Assembly: GCA_964636675.1 (NCBI GenBank)
Contig: CAZWUO010000004.1
Location: 1-54,092 of the forward strand
DNA from: JALUUH01 sp964636675
GTDB lineage: Bacteria > Pseudomonadota > Gammaproteobacteria > S012-40
Reading direction: 5' to 3'
DNA length: 54,092 nt
The notes beneath the pieces are model-generated. The model saw only the letters and a program-made list of their open reading frames with translations, did not search any database and had not been told where the DNA came from. Both the position numbers and the translations under genes were made by a program. Position 1 is the first letter of the stretch. Each line of letters starts with the position of its first letter. Shown piece by piece: positions 33,741-41,683 of this stretch.

Positions 33741-35942
33741 GTGGTAGATGAAGCAAGACAGGCGTTTCAAGAAGAATCGACGGAATTGTTATCCGATATG
33801 GAAGATGCACTATTACAGCTAGAAAATGAACCCGATAATCAAGACGCAATTAACGCGGTATTTCGTGCAGCACATACTATTAAAGGTACCGGCGGCGTTT
33901 TTGGTTTTGACGACGTAGAAGCTTTTACGCATGTTGCCGAAAGTGTATTGGATGAAATAAGAGGAGGGGAAATCCAAATCACCAGTAATCTCATTGCGGT
34001 CCTACTTAAGTCAAGAGATCATATGGGTTTACTCGTAGAAGCTGCTGTTGTGGATGGAGCTCTTTCTGCTGAAGAGCTTAATAATGGTGAACTACTGCTT
34101 GCAGAACTAAAACAATTTCTTGGCGAAAATGGAAAAAAGGATCAAGAAAATGACTCTGCAAAGAGTGCAGGGGAAGTTGTCACAAAAAAAAATGAAGACC
34201 AGGATTGGGTCATTAAATTGAGCTTTGGTGAGAACGTATTAAAAGATGGGATGGATCCGCTTTCTTTTCTTCGATATTTGACCAAGCAAGGAGATATTTT
34301 CGAGGTGTCTACTACCTCAAAAAGAATGCCAACCCTAAGCGAGCTAGATCCAGAGTGCTGCTATCTTGACCTAGTTATAGGCTTTAGAAGCAAAATATCT
34401 ACGCGCGAAGATATCGAGCAGGTATTTGAATTTGTAAAAGACGATTGCAATATAGAAATTATTGGGCCTATATGCCAAAGTGAAAAAAATATCGAAGCCT
34501 TAGAAAGTTTGCCTGATAACGTGAGTCAATTAGGAGAGATGCTCACCGAAACCCAAATTATTGCTAATAGTGATCTTGAAAATGTACTTAGTGAGCAAGA
34601 AAATTTGCGCCAAGCACATGAAAAAGAAGTTCCAAGACTTGGTGAGATGCTGGTCAATAAAGGGGTCGTTGAAAAAAAGGTTGTTGATGCAGCATTAAAT
34701 AAACAAGAGGGCAATAAGAGAAAAGCCGCTTCGCGACAGTTAAGAGTAGATGCGAATAAATTAGATGAACTTATCAATTTGGTGGGAGAGCTTGTTATCG
34801 CGGGTGCAACGACAAATGTACTTGCACAGAAGACCGGGGATAGACATCTTGTGGAGACAGTGTCTTCTATGTCGAATCTCGTCGATGATATACGCGATAG
34901 TGCATTGCGTTTGCGCATGGTTCAGATAGGTGAAACATTCAATCGGTTTCAACGGGTAGTAAGGGATGTTAGCCGAGATCTTGGCAAGGATATACGGCTT
35001 AAAATCAATGGTGGAGAAACTGAATTAGACAAAATGGTAGTGGAAAAAATTGGTGACCCACTCATGCATTTAGTGAGAAATGCCATGGATCATGGAATAG
35101 AAATATCAGAGGAACGTGAAAAAAATAATAAAGTAACGCACGGCACCTTAAAGCTCAATGCCTATCACGATTCTGGCAGTATCGTTATTCAAGTTATTGA
35201 TGATGGGCGAGGTTTGGATGCAGAAAAGTTAGTTTCCAAGGCTGTTGAAAGAGGAATTATCGATAAATCAGCCAATTTGTCTGATAAAGAAATATACCGA
35301 CTAATCTTCGAGGCGGGGTTTTCTACCGCTGAAAAGGTAACTAATCTTTCCGGTCGTGGTGTAGGGATGGATGTGGTCAAGAAGAATATTGAATCTTTGC
35401 GCGGTACGGTCGAAGTGGATAGTGTTTCTGGAGAAGGTACTACGATAAATATTCGTTTACCACTCACCCTGGCAATTATCGATGGATTTCTTGTGGAGGT
35501 CGATGAGTCCACTTATGTCATTCCATTAGATATGGTGGAAGAATGTATAGAGTTAAATGAAGAGGATAAAGACTTAACAGTGCAAAATAATTATGTAAAT
35601 TTGCGCGGTAAGGTGCTCCCGATTATGCATTTGCGTACGGTATTCGAATCCCAAAAGGAATCGACAAAACGTGAAAATATTGTGGTTGTTCATGTTGCTG
35701 GGAAAACTGCGGGGTTGGTTGTTGATGAATTGTTAGGTGAGTTTCAAACGGTAATAAAACCTCTAGGAAAAATTTTTCAGAATCTAAAGTGTATCAGTGG
35801 ATCTACTATTCTTGGTACTGGGGATGTAGCTGCGATACTGGATGTTCCCGGCCTTGTGCAACAGGCAACAAGTCAAATCGCAGAAACGACGAACTCTCAT
35901 TTGGCCGGTGAAAAGTCTACAGAACGAGTTACCTTGCACTGA
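33741..35942 (+). CDS. cheA: Chemotaxis histidine kinase CheA with MshEN-like insert
   Basis: 733 residues. P1/Hpt: FRAAHTIKGTGG with phospho-acceptor H45. Residues 156-245 form a P2-like region (DWVIKLSFGENVLKDGMDPLSFLRYL, LSELDPECCYLDL). Residues 263-286 and 299-322 are two 24-residue copies of an MshEN-like motif (see findings). P3 dimerisation begins near 334 (LRVDANKLDELINLVGELVI), P4 has the N box LVRNAMDHGIE, G1 DDGRGLD and G2 GRGVGMDVV, and P5 is the CheW-like end. The GTG start has AAGGAG seven bases before it. The kinase should feed CheY and CheB of this cluster. Confidence 0.96.
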   Translation: MVDEARQAFQEESTELLSDMEDALLQLENEPDNQDAINAVFRAAHTIKGTGGVFGFDDVEAFTHVAESVLDEIRGGEIQITSNLIAVLLKSRDHMGLLVEAAVVDGALSAEELNNGELLLAELKQFLGENGKKDQENDSAKSAGEVVTKKNEDQDWVIKLSFGENVLKDGMDPLSFLRYLTKQGDIFEVSTTSKRMPTLSELDPECCYLDLVIGFRSKISTREDIEQVFEFVKDDCNIEIIGPICQSEKNIEALESLPDNVSQLGEMLTETQIIANSDLENVLSEQENLRQAHEKEVPRLGEMLVNKGVVEKKVVDAALNKQEGNKRKAASRQLRVDANKLDELINLVGELVIAGATTNVLAQKTGDRHLVETVSSMSNLVDDIRDSALRLRMVQIGETFNRFQRVVRDVSRDLGKDIRLKINGGETELDKMVVEKIGDPLMHLVRNAMDHGIEISEEREKNNKVTHGTLKLNAYHDSGSIVIQVIDDGRGLDAEKLVSKAVERGIIDKSANLSDKEIYRLIFEAGFSTAEKVTNLSGRGVGMDVVKKNIESLRGTVEVDSVSGEGTTINIRLPLTLAIIDGFLVEVDESTYVIPLDMVEECIELNEEDKDLTVQNNYVNLRGKVLPIMHLRTVFESQKESTKRENIVVVHVAGKTAGLVVDELLGEFQTVIKPLGKIFQNLKCISGSTILGTGDVAAILDVPGLVQQATSQIAETTNSHLAGEKSTERVTLH
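34527..34706 (+). other. cheA: Tandem MshEN-like 24-residue motifs inside CheA
   Basis: Two segments encoded here, residues 263-286 and 299-322 of CheA, both fit the pattern R/Q-L-G-x-x-L-x-x-x-x-x-[VI]-x-x-x-x-[LV]-x-x-x-L-x-x-Q and are exactly 24 residues long; the spacer is 12 residues. The pattern is that of the MshEN c-di-GMP binding domain of pilus/type II ATPases. Confidence 0.6.
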
Positions 35943-35956
35943 GAGGAAGAGGAAAA

Positions 35957-37594
35957 ATGAAATTTCACCTAAGTATTAAGCAGCAACTTATCGGTGGTTT
36001 TTCACTCTTGTTTCTTACATTCATCGCATTTGGGTTTAATATTATGGGCTTAGTCAAGGGTCTTGGTGACGGTGACGTTAGTCAAAGTCTCTCTATGTCC
36101 GATATGTTGGCTACTGAAGTCAGTGGGGTAAGGTTTGAAGTCAATGCGCTTAATCAACCGAAGAATGACCTACAAGATCTCGTTATTGTGCTTGAGGAAA
36201 AGGTTTGGTTCTATACATTAGTTTACGCAGTGGTGTTTGGAGGTCTTATTGTTGTTCTAGGTTTTTTGCTGATGAGAGGCATTACCCAGCCGCTTAACAT
36301 CTTGCAAAGAATTGCAATTGAATTGGCCGATGGGCATGGGGATTTATCTAAGGGTTTCCCTGTGAATGGCAGCAACGAGTTTTCAACGACCTCTTTAGCG
36401 TGTAACCATTTTGTCGAAAGTGTACACAAGGTGATGCTTAAAGCACAACAGGATATCAACGGTATGGTAGAAGCCTGTGAAGATGTTAGCACTACGGCAC
36501 AAAGTTTGAGTCAGGCTGCTTCGGGTCAGGCTGCGAGTATTGAGCAAACCAGCGCTGAGTTAGAGCAAATGAGTTCCTCAATAGTCTTAAACACTGAAAA
36601 TGCTAAACAGACAGACACCATGGCTATCTCCGTTGCCCAGAAAGCTGAGCAAGGTGGCAAGGCAGTTGCTGAGACGGTTTCAGCGATGAAGGCAATAGCC
36701 GAAAAAATAGTTTTAATTGAAGATATTGCTTATAAGACAAATTTACTCGCACTGAATGCTGCGATAGAAGCTGCGCGAGCGGGTGACCATGGTAAGGGGT
36801 TTGCGGTGGTTGCGGATGAAGTAAGAAAACTCGCTGAACGTAGTCAGGCATCCTCGCAAGAAATATCAAAGCTTTCGAGTAGTAGTTTAAAAATAGCGCA
36901 AAATGCAGGCAGCTTATTGGATGAAATTGTGCCCGAAATTGCTAAAACTGCAGACCTTGTTCAAGAAATATCTGCCGCGTCAGAAGAGCAAAACGAGAGT
37001 GTTAAACAGGTAAGTCAGGCCGTTTCGTCGCTCGATTCGGTTGCTCAATCAAATGCCTCTGCGTCTGAGCGTTTAACCAGTAGTGCTGCAGATATAAAGA
37101 GCCAAGTCGCTGAATTCAGGAAAACCTTGGGGTATTTTAAGATAAATGCAGATGTCAATAGAGTGAGTTTGATAGCTCCTCTCCAACGGGAGAGCGATAG
37201 AGCGCCTAACATTGCAAAGCAAGAAAAATCAAAAATCTCTCCGCTGCAGAACAAGATGGCTAGCCTGACAAACCGTAAGCTGAATTCTAAGCCGGTTGAT
37301 CTACCTAAACACGAATATCTCTCTATTAATCGTTCGACTTTAGAAAAAAAATTGAATTCATCGATCTCGTTACCGATGAAAAAAAGTGCTCCTATCGTTA
37401 CGACGGCGTCAGGGAAAATAGAAAAAACTCATCCGAGTTCTGAATCCAATATATGCAATAGTGTCAGTGAGAAAAAATTACTCACTGCAACAACTCATAA
37501 AAGTACTACCAATGTTTCACATAAAAATAGCCTGAATTCGAGTGAACAACAAATTGTTATAAACGAGAAAGATTTTGAACCTTTTACCGAGTAA
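35957..37594 (+). CDS. Methyl-accepting chemotaxis protein with small periplasmic loop and long C-terminal tail
   Basis: 545 residues. TM1 at about 11-33 and TM2 at about 85-106 leave a periplasmic part of only about 50 residues, too short for a standard four-helix-bundle sensor. HAMP-like residues follow (LMRGITQPLNILQRIAIELADGHGDLSKGFP). The hairpin is nearly the same as in the first receptor (AYKTNLLALNAAIEAARAGDHGKGFAVVADEVRKLAERSQ). Residues 400-545 form a low-complexity Lys/Ser/Asn-rich tail of unknown job; it does not end in the NWETF-type CheR/CheB tether. The gene lies between cheA and cheW, 14 bases after the first, so it is a main receptor of this pathway. Confidence 0.92.
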   Translation: MKFHLSIKQQLIGGFSLLFLTFIAFGFNIMGLVKGLGDGDVSQSLSMSDMLATEVSGVRFEVNALNQPKNDLQDLVIVLEEKVWFYTLVYAVVFGGLIVVLGFLLMRGITQPLNILQRIAIELADGHGDLSKGFPVNGSNEFSTTSLACNHFVESVHKVMLKAQQDINGMVEACEDVSTTAQSLSQAASGQAASIEQTSAELEQMSSSIVLNTENAKQTDTMAISVAQKAEQGGKAVAETVSAMKAIAEKIVLIEDIAYKTNLLALNAAIEAARAGDHGKGFAVVADEVRKLAERSQASSQEISKLSSSSLKIAQNAGSLLDEIVPEIAKTADLVQEISAASEEQNESVKQVSQAVSSLDSVAQSNASASERLTSSAADIKSQVAEFRKTLGYFKINADVNRVSLIAPLQRESDRAPNIAKQEKSKISPLQNKMASLTNRKLNSKPVDLPKHEYLSINRSTLEKKLNSSISLPMKKSAPIVTTASGKIEKTHPSSESNICNSVSEKKLLTATTHKSTTNVSHKNSLNSSEQQIVINEKDFEPFTE

Positions 37595-37599
37595 CTAAT

Positions 37600-38175
37600 A
37601 TGGAAAAACACAATACGATAGATGAAAACTCAAATATGAGTATGGATGAATTACACAAATTTTTATCTTTTAAGATATCCGACGATAATTTTGGTCTTAG
37701 TATTTTGAAAGTAAAGGAGATTATCGAGTATCAAGATTTGACAGAAGTGCCAATGATGCCAAATTTTGTATGCGGTGCAATAAATCTCAGAGGACATGTT
37801 GTACCGGTAATCGATTTGTCGGTGCGCTTAGGGCGTGAGTCCCAAGGCATTGGTCGACGGACTTGTGTGATAATTACCGAGGTAGGTTCTCAAAACGATC
37901 GAATGGAGGTTGGGTTATTGGTAGATGCGGTGAACGAGGTTATGGATATACATCCAAGAGACATAGATCCTGCCCCTTCATTTCGCGGGAGTATTAGAAC
38001 AGAGTTTATTCATGGAATGGGGAAAATTGATGAAAAATTCATTATTTTACTCGATATTGAAAATATTTTGTCGTTGCAGGATCTCGAAATACTCGATAAC
38101 GAAGATACCCCAGATAAAGCGAGCGCCCAAAAAGCTATTGATCCAGCATCGGTGGAATCAGGCATGGACGACTAA
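37600..38175 (+). CDS. cheW: Chemotaxis adaptor protein CheW (copy 1)
   Basis: 191-residue CheW domain linking receptors and CheA P5. It has KFLSFKISDDNFGLSILKVKEIIEYQDLTEVPMMPNFVCGAINLRGHVVPVIDLSVRLG, the family signature including N-L-R-G-x-V-x-P-V-I-D, and GLLVDAVNEVMDIHPRDIDPAPSFRG. Short unstructured tails occur at both ends. It starts five bases after the receptor stop, so it is co-translated. The second copy follows after 15 bases; the two are about the same length but differ along most of their sequence. Confidence 0.95.
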   Translation: MEKHNTIDENSNMSMDELHKFLSFKISDDNFGLSILKVKEIIEYQDLTEVPMMPNFVCGAINLRGHVVPVIDLSVRLGRESQGIGRRTCVIITEVGSQNDRMEVGLLVDAVNEVMDIHPRDIDPAPSFRGSIRTEFIHGMGKIDEKFIILLDIENILSLQDLEILDNEDTPDKASAQKAIDPASVESGMDD

Positions 38176-38190
38176 GTTAGGAGATACTTT

Positions 38191-38799
38191 ATGGGAAATC
38201 TAAACAAAGTAAGTGAAGAGAACTTGAATGAAAGTAAGTCAAGTTCACAACTAGAAGAGGTCAATTATAAAAAATATCTTTCTTTTATGATTGATACAGA
38301 AATATTTGCGCTAGATGCGTTAATTGTTCAGGAGATTATAGAGTATTCCAGTGTTACGCGTATACCTACAGTACCCTCATATATTAGAGGAGTGACTAAT
38401 TTGCGTGGCAGTGTAGTTCCTGTGATCGATTTATCTGTTCGTCTAGGCAAGCGGGTTACACCGAAAACAAATCGTACGTGTATTATTATTGTAAAAATAG
38501 TTGACGACGGTGAAAGTATGGATGTAGGTGTTTTAATAGATGGAATTAGCGAAGTATTCAATATTGATGAAAAAAATATTGAGCCAGCACCTAGTTTTGG
38601 GGCGGGTATTCGTACAGACTTTATTGATGGAATGGGGAAAATTAAGGAACAATTTATAGTTTTACTAAATCAAGAAAAAGTTCTTTCGATTAGTGAGTTA
38701 TCAAATTTCTCTGGTTCCGAAGAAAGGAATGTTGTTCCGGCTTCCGAGTTATATAAAAACGATAATGTTACTGATATTGAAAAAGAAAGTGCAGATTGA
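38191..38799 (+). CDS. cheW: Chemotaxis adaptor protein CheW (copy 2)
   Basis: 202-residue CheW paralogue. The core KKYLSFMIDTEIFALDALIVQEIIEYSSVTRIPTVPSYIRGVTNLRGSVVPVIDLSVRLG is complete, as is GVLIDGISEVFNIDEKNIEPAPSFGAGIRTDF. N-terminal (SEENLNESKSSSQLE) and C-terminal acidic tails are longer than in copy 1. Two CheW proteins in one cluster may serve different receptors or compete for CheA. It precedes cheR by 48 bases. Confidence 0.95.
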   Translation: MGNLNKVSEENLNESKSSSQLEEVNYKKYLSFMIDTEIFALDALIVQEIIEYSSVTRIPTVPSYIRGVTNLRGSVVPVIDLSVRLGKRVTPKTNRTCIIIVKIVDDGESMDVGVLIDGISEVFNIDEKNIEPAPSFGAGIRTDFIDGMGKIKEQFIVLLNQEKVLSISELSNFSGSEERNVVPASELYKNDNVTDIEKESAD

Positions 38800-38847
38800 G
38801 TATAGTTAATTAGAAAAAAATACTCATCTTATTTTGGAGAAAAAAAG

Positions 38848-39666
38848 GTGCAAACTACATTTTCGATAGAAAAAAAAGAATTTATTAAATTCAAAGATTT
38901 GATTTATAAAGAATCCGGAATAACACTTAGCGATGCAAAAAAATCCCTCGTTGTTACTCGTTTGTCAAAAAGGCTGCGTTATTTTGAGTGTTCCTCATTT
39001 AAAGAATATTACGAAATTGTAACCGGTACGGACTATCCAATCGAAAAACAAATGATGATTGATCTTCTGACAACGAATGAAACTTATTTTTTTAGGGAAG
39101 ATAAACATTTTGAGTTTTTAGAAAAAATAACCAAGAATAAAAAAGTACGGACAAGTCCTTTTCGTGTTTGGAGCGCAGCGAGTTCTTCAGGCGAGGAAGC
39201 TTATACCATTGCAATGGTATTGCAAGATACTCTCGGTGATACACCGTGGGAAATTATTGGTACCGATATATCGACGCGAATACTAGAAAGGGCCAGAAAT
39301 GGCTTATATCCTATAGAGCGTGCAGAAAAAATACCCAAGCGTTATCTCAATAAATATTGCTTGAAAGGTGTTCGCTCGCATACGGGTAGTTTTATCATGC
39401 ATAAGAATTTGAAAAAAAAAATTCAGTTCAAACATCTTAATTTGCTCGAAGGGATAAATGGTATGGGTGAATTTGATGTTATTTTTTTGCGCAACGTGAT
39501 GATTTATTTTGATCAAGAAACAAAATCACGCTTAGTCGAAAATATTCTAAATCATCTTAAATCGGATGGCTATTTTTTGATTGGGCATTCAGAAAGTTTA
39601 AATGGTATTAGTTCATCGGTAAAGCCAGTGCAACCCGCTGTATTTCAGCGAAAAATAAATGATTAA
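38848..39666 (+). CDS. cheR: Chemotaxis protein methyltransferase CheR
   Basis: SAM-dependent methyltransferase that methylates receptor glutamates. It has the N-terminal helical domain (FKDLIYKESGITLSDAKKSLVVTRLSKRLR), the LLTTNETYFFRE motif, the SAM-binding VWSAASSSGEEAYTIAMVL, and LRNVMIYFDQETKSRLV near the end; length is 272 residues. The GTG start has TTGGAGA seven bases upstream. No tetratricopeptide extension is present. Its substrates are presumably the two receptors of the cluster. Confidence 0.96.
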   Translation: MQTTFSIEKKEFIKFKDLIYKESGITLSDAKKSLVVTRLSKRLRYFECSSFKEYYEIVTGTDYPIEKQMMIDLLTTNETYFFREDKHFEFLEKITKNKKVRTSPFRVWSAASSSGEEAYTIAMVLQDTLGDTPWEIIGTDISTRILERARNGLYPIERAEKIPKRYLNKYCLKGVRSHTGSFIMHKNLKKKIQFKHLNLLEGINGMGEFDVIFLRNVMIYFDQETKSRLVENILNHLKSDGYFLIGHSESLNGISSSVKPVQPAVFQRKIND

Positions 39667-39695
39667 CCCCCATAGGCGAACACAAAGAAGATATT

Positions 39696-40787
39696 ATGAG
39701 TAAAGTTAAAGTATTAATTGTAGATGATTCAGCGGTGGTCAGAAAAGTTTTGTCTGATGTATTTAACTCGGCTCCGGGAATTGATCTGATTGGTGTAGCT
39801 GCTGATCCTATTTTTGCGATGCAAAAAATGGAAAAAGAATGGCCGGATGTAATCGTTCTCGATATAGAAATGCCGCGAATGGATGGAATTACGTTTCTTA
39901 AGAAACTAATGAAAGAACGACCTACGCCTGTGGTAATTTGTTCAACGTTAACGGAAAAAGGCGCAGAAACCACAATGAGTGCGATGTCGGCCGGTGCAAT
40001 TGATATCATCACAAAACCAAAGGTGGGTTTAAAGGCTTACCTGCAAGAGCAGAGAAATGTATTAGTAGATACGGTTAAGTCAGCTTCTGTGGCAAGAGTC
40101 GCTAAGTTAGCAGGGTCTAGAAATACTGACAAGGAAGCACTTACGCGGAAAACAGCACCTAAATTGTCAGCCGATGCCGTGCTTAGTCCACCTTCGGCCA
40201 CGTCGCTGATAAAAACGACGGAAGCTGTTATCGCGATTGGCACATCAACGGGAGGAACGCAAGCACTGGAACAAATACTCACGCGACTTCCTCGTGTATC
40301 TCCTGGAATTGTGATTGTGCAGCACATGCCCGAAAAATTTACTACGGCGTTTGCCGCACGGCTTAACGGCCTATGTGAAATACAAGTTAATGAAGCAAAA
40401 GATAACGAGCGGGTTACTACTGGTAAAGCACTGATCGCTCCAGGTGGAAAACACATGTTGCTCAAACGTAGCGGAGCACAATACTATGTTGAAGTGTCGG
40501 ATGGTCCCTTAGTGAGCCGCCATCGACCTTCGGTCGATGTATTATTCCGTTCGGTTACTAAAACGGCTGGAAAAAATGCACTCGGCATTATTATGACCGG
40601 CATGGGTGATGACGGCGCTAACGGAATGGCGGAGATGCATGCAGCAGGTGCTGAAACTATTGCCCAAGACGAAGCGACATGCGTTGTATTTGGTATGCCA
40701 AAAGAAGCAATCGCACGAGGTTGTGTAGATATAATCATACCCTTAGACGATATTCCCGCGCAAATAATGCGCTACCTTTCTAGGTGA
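39696..40787 (+). CDS. cheB: Chemotaxis response regulator/methylesterase CheB
   Basis: Receiver plus receptor methylesterase and deamidase. Receiver phospho-acceptor is D56 (VIVLDIEMPRMDG). The catalytic domain has S184 in AIGTSTGGTQ, H210 in IVIVQHMPEKF, and D306 in MTGMGDDGANG, the Ser-His-Asp triad. Length 363 residues. It is the last gene of the cluster and converges with the ion-channel gene, with 12 bases between the stops. No cheD (receptor deamidase) follows. Confidence 0.96.
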   Translation: MSKVKVLIVDDSAVVRKVLSDVFNSAPGIDLIGVAADPIFAMQKMEKEWPDVIVLDIEMPRMDGITFLKKLMKERPTPVVICSTLTEKGAETTMSAMSAGAIDIITKPKVGLKAYLQEQRNVLVDTVKSASVARVAKLAGSRNTDKEALTRKTAPKLSADAVLSPPSATSLIKTTEAVIAIGTSTGGTQALEQILTRLPRVSPGIVIVQHMPEKFTTAFAARLNGLCEIQVNEAKDNERVTTGKALIAPGGKHMLLKRSGAQYYVEVSDGPLVSRHRPSVDVLFRSVTKTAGKNALGIIMTGMGDDGANGMAEMHAAGAETIAQDEATCVVFGMPKEAIARGCVDIIIPLDDIPAQIMRYLSR

Positions 40788-40799
40788 TTTACAGTCTCC

Positions 40800-41657
40800 T
40801 TATTTACTGGATTTGCCGCCACTATTTTTTTCTTCAACGATTTTTTTGAGTAGTTCTTCCATACGTGCAAGCCGTTCTTCCATCGCGGATGTGTGTTCTT
40901 TTATCCAGTGGACTTCTCCTGCTTCACCTTTTTCCAGCTCACGATTGAGTTCTTCGTGTTCTTGATTCATTACATCTAACACCACCCCGATCATCATATT
41001 AAAAAAAACAAAGGCAGTAAGAAAAATAAATACTAAATAATAAGCCCAGCTCCACGGGTGAACGGCCATGGTTTCGTACATGACATCTGTCCAGTCCTCA
41101 AAAGTTGCCACGCGAAACAAGGTTAGCATCGAAATGGCAACATCTCCCCAGAGTACAGGGTTTACTTGTTCAAATATGAAGCTGCCAATCGCAGCAAAAA
41201 TATAGAAAATGATAAACATTAATAATACAACATAGCCAATTCGCGGGATGGCTTTAAACAACGCATCCATCAACATGCGTAACTCAGGTATCATTGATAC
41301 TAAACGCAGTACTCTAAAAATGCGCAGCAATCTTGCAAGCAATACGAGTTCACTTTCATCAATGGGAATAAGGCTGATACTTACAATTAAAAAATCGAAA
41401 ACATTCCAGGCATTTTTGAAAAAATCGCTGAGCTTTTTTTCTGCTGCCATGCGTATCAGTATTTCTACCAAAAAAAATACGGTGATCGCAATATCTAAGG
41501 TGAAGAGAACTGTCATCCAATTTGGGTCAATGTCATAGGTTGTTGCACCTATTAACATTGCGGAAAGAATGATAATACCTATTACCGTCATTTCAAAAAA
41601 TTTGTTACTACGCAGCGTTATAAAATGATCACGCCAGCTTGAAGCACTGCTATTCAT
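40800..41657 (-). CDS. Voltage-gated cation channel, bacterial single-repeat (NaChBac/BacNaV-like)
   Basis: Inner-membrane channel of 285 residues, built as one S1-S6 repeat that forms a tetramer. S4 has four Arg at three-residue spacing (R109, R112, R115 and R118, in ARLLRIFRVLRL), showing voltage sensing. The selectivity filter, in LFRVATFEDWTD, reads T-F-E-D-W instead of the T-L-E-S-W of sodium channels (see findings). S6 is AFVFFNMMIGVVLDVM, and the C-terminus carries a coiled coil (MEERLARMEELLKKIVEE). The ATG at 41657 follows a GGAG site; a TTG five codons earlier is an alternative. It lies 26 bases after glgP on the same strand. Confidence 0.9.
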   Translation of the reverse strand: MNSSASSWRDHFITLRSNKFFEMTVIGIIILSAMLIGATTYDIDPNWMTVLFTLDIAITVFFLVEILIRMAAEKKLSDFFKNAWNVFDFLIVSISLIPIDESELVLLARLLRIFRVLRLVSMIPELRMLMDALFKAIPRIGYVVLLMFIIFYIFAAIGSFIFEQVNPVLWGDVAISMLTLFRVATFEDWTDVMYETMAVHPWSWAYYLVFIFLTAFVFFNMMIGVVLDVMNQEHEELNRELEKGEAGEVHWIKEHTSAMEERLARMEELLKKIVEEKNSGGKSSK

Positions 41658-41683
41658 GTGACTAAACTCCAATTAATTTCATT

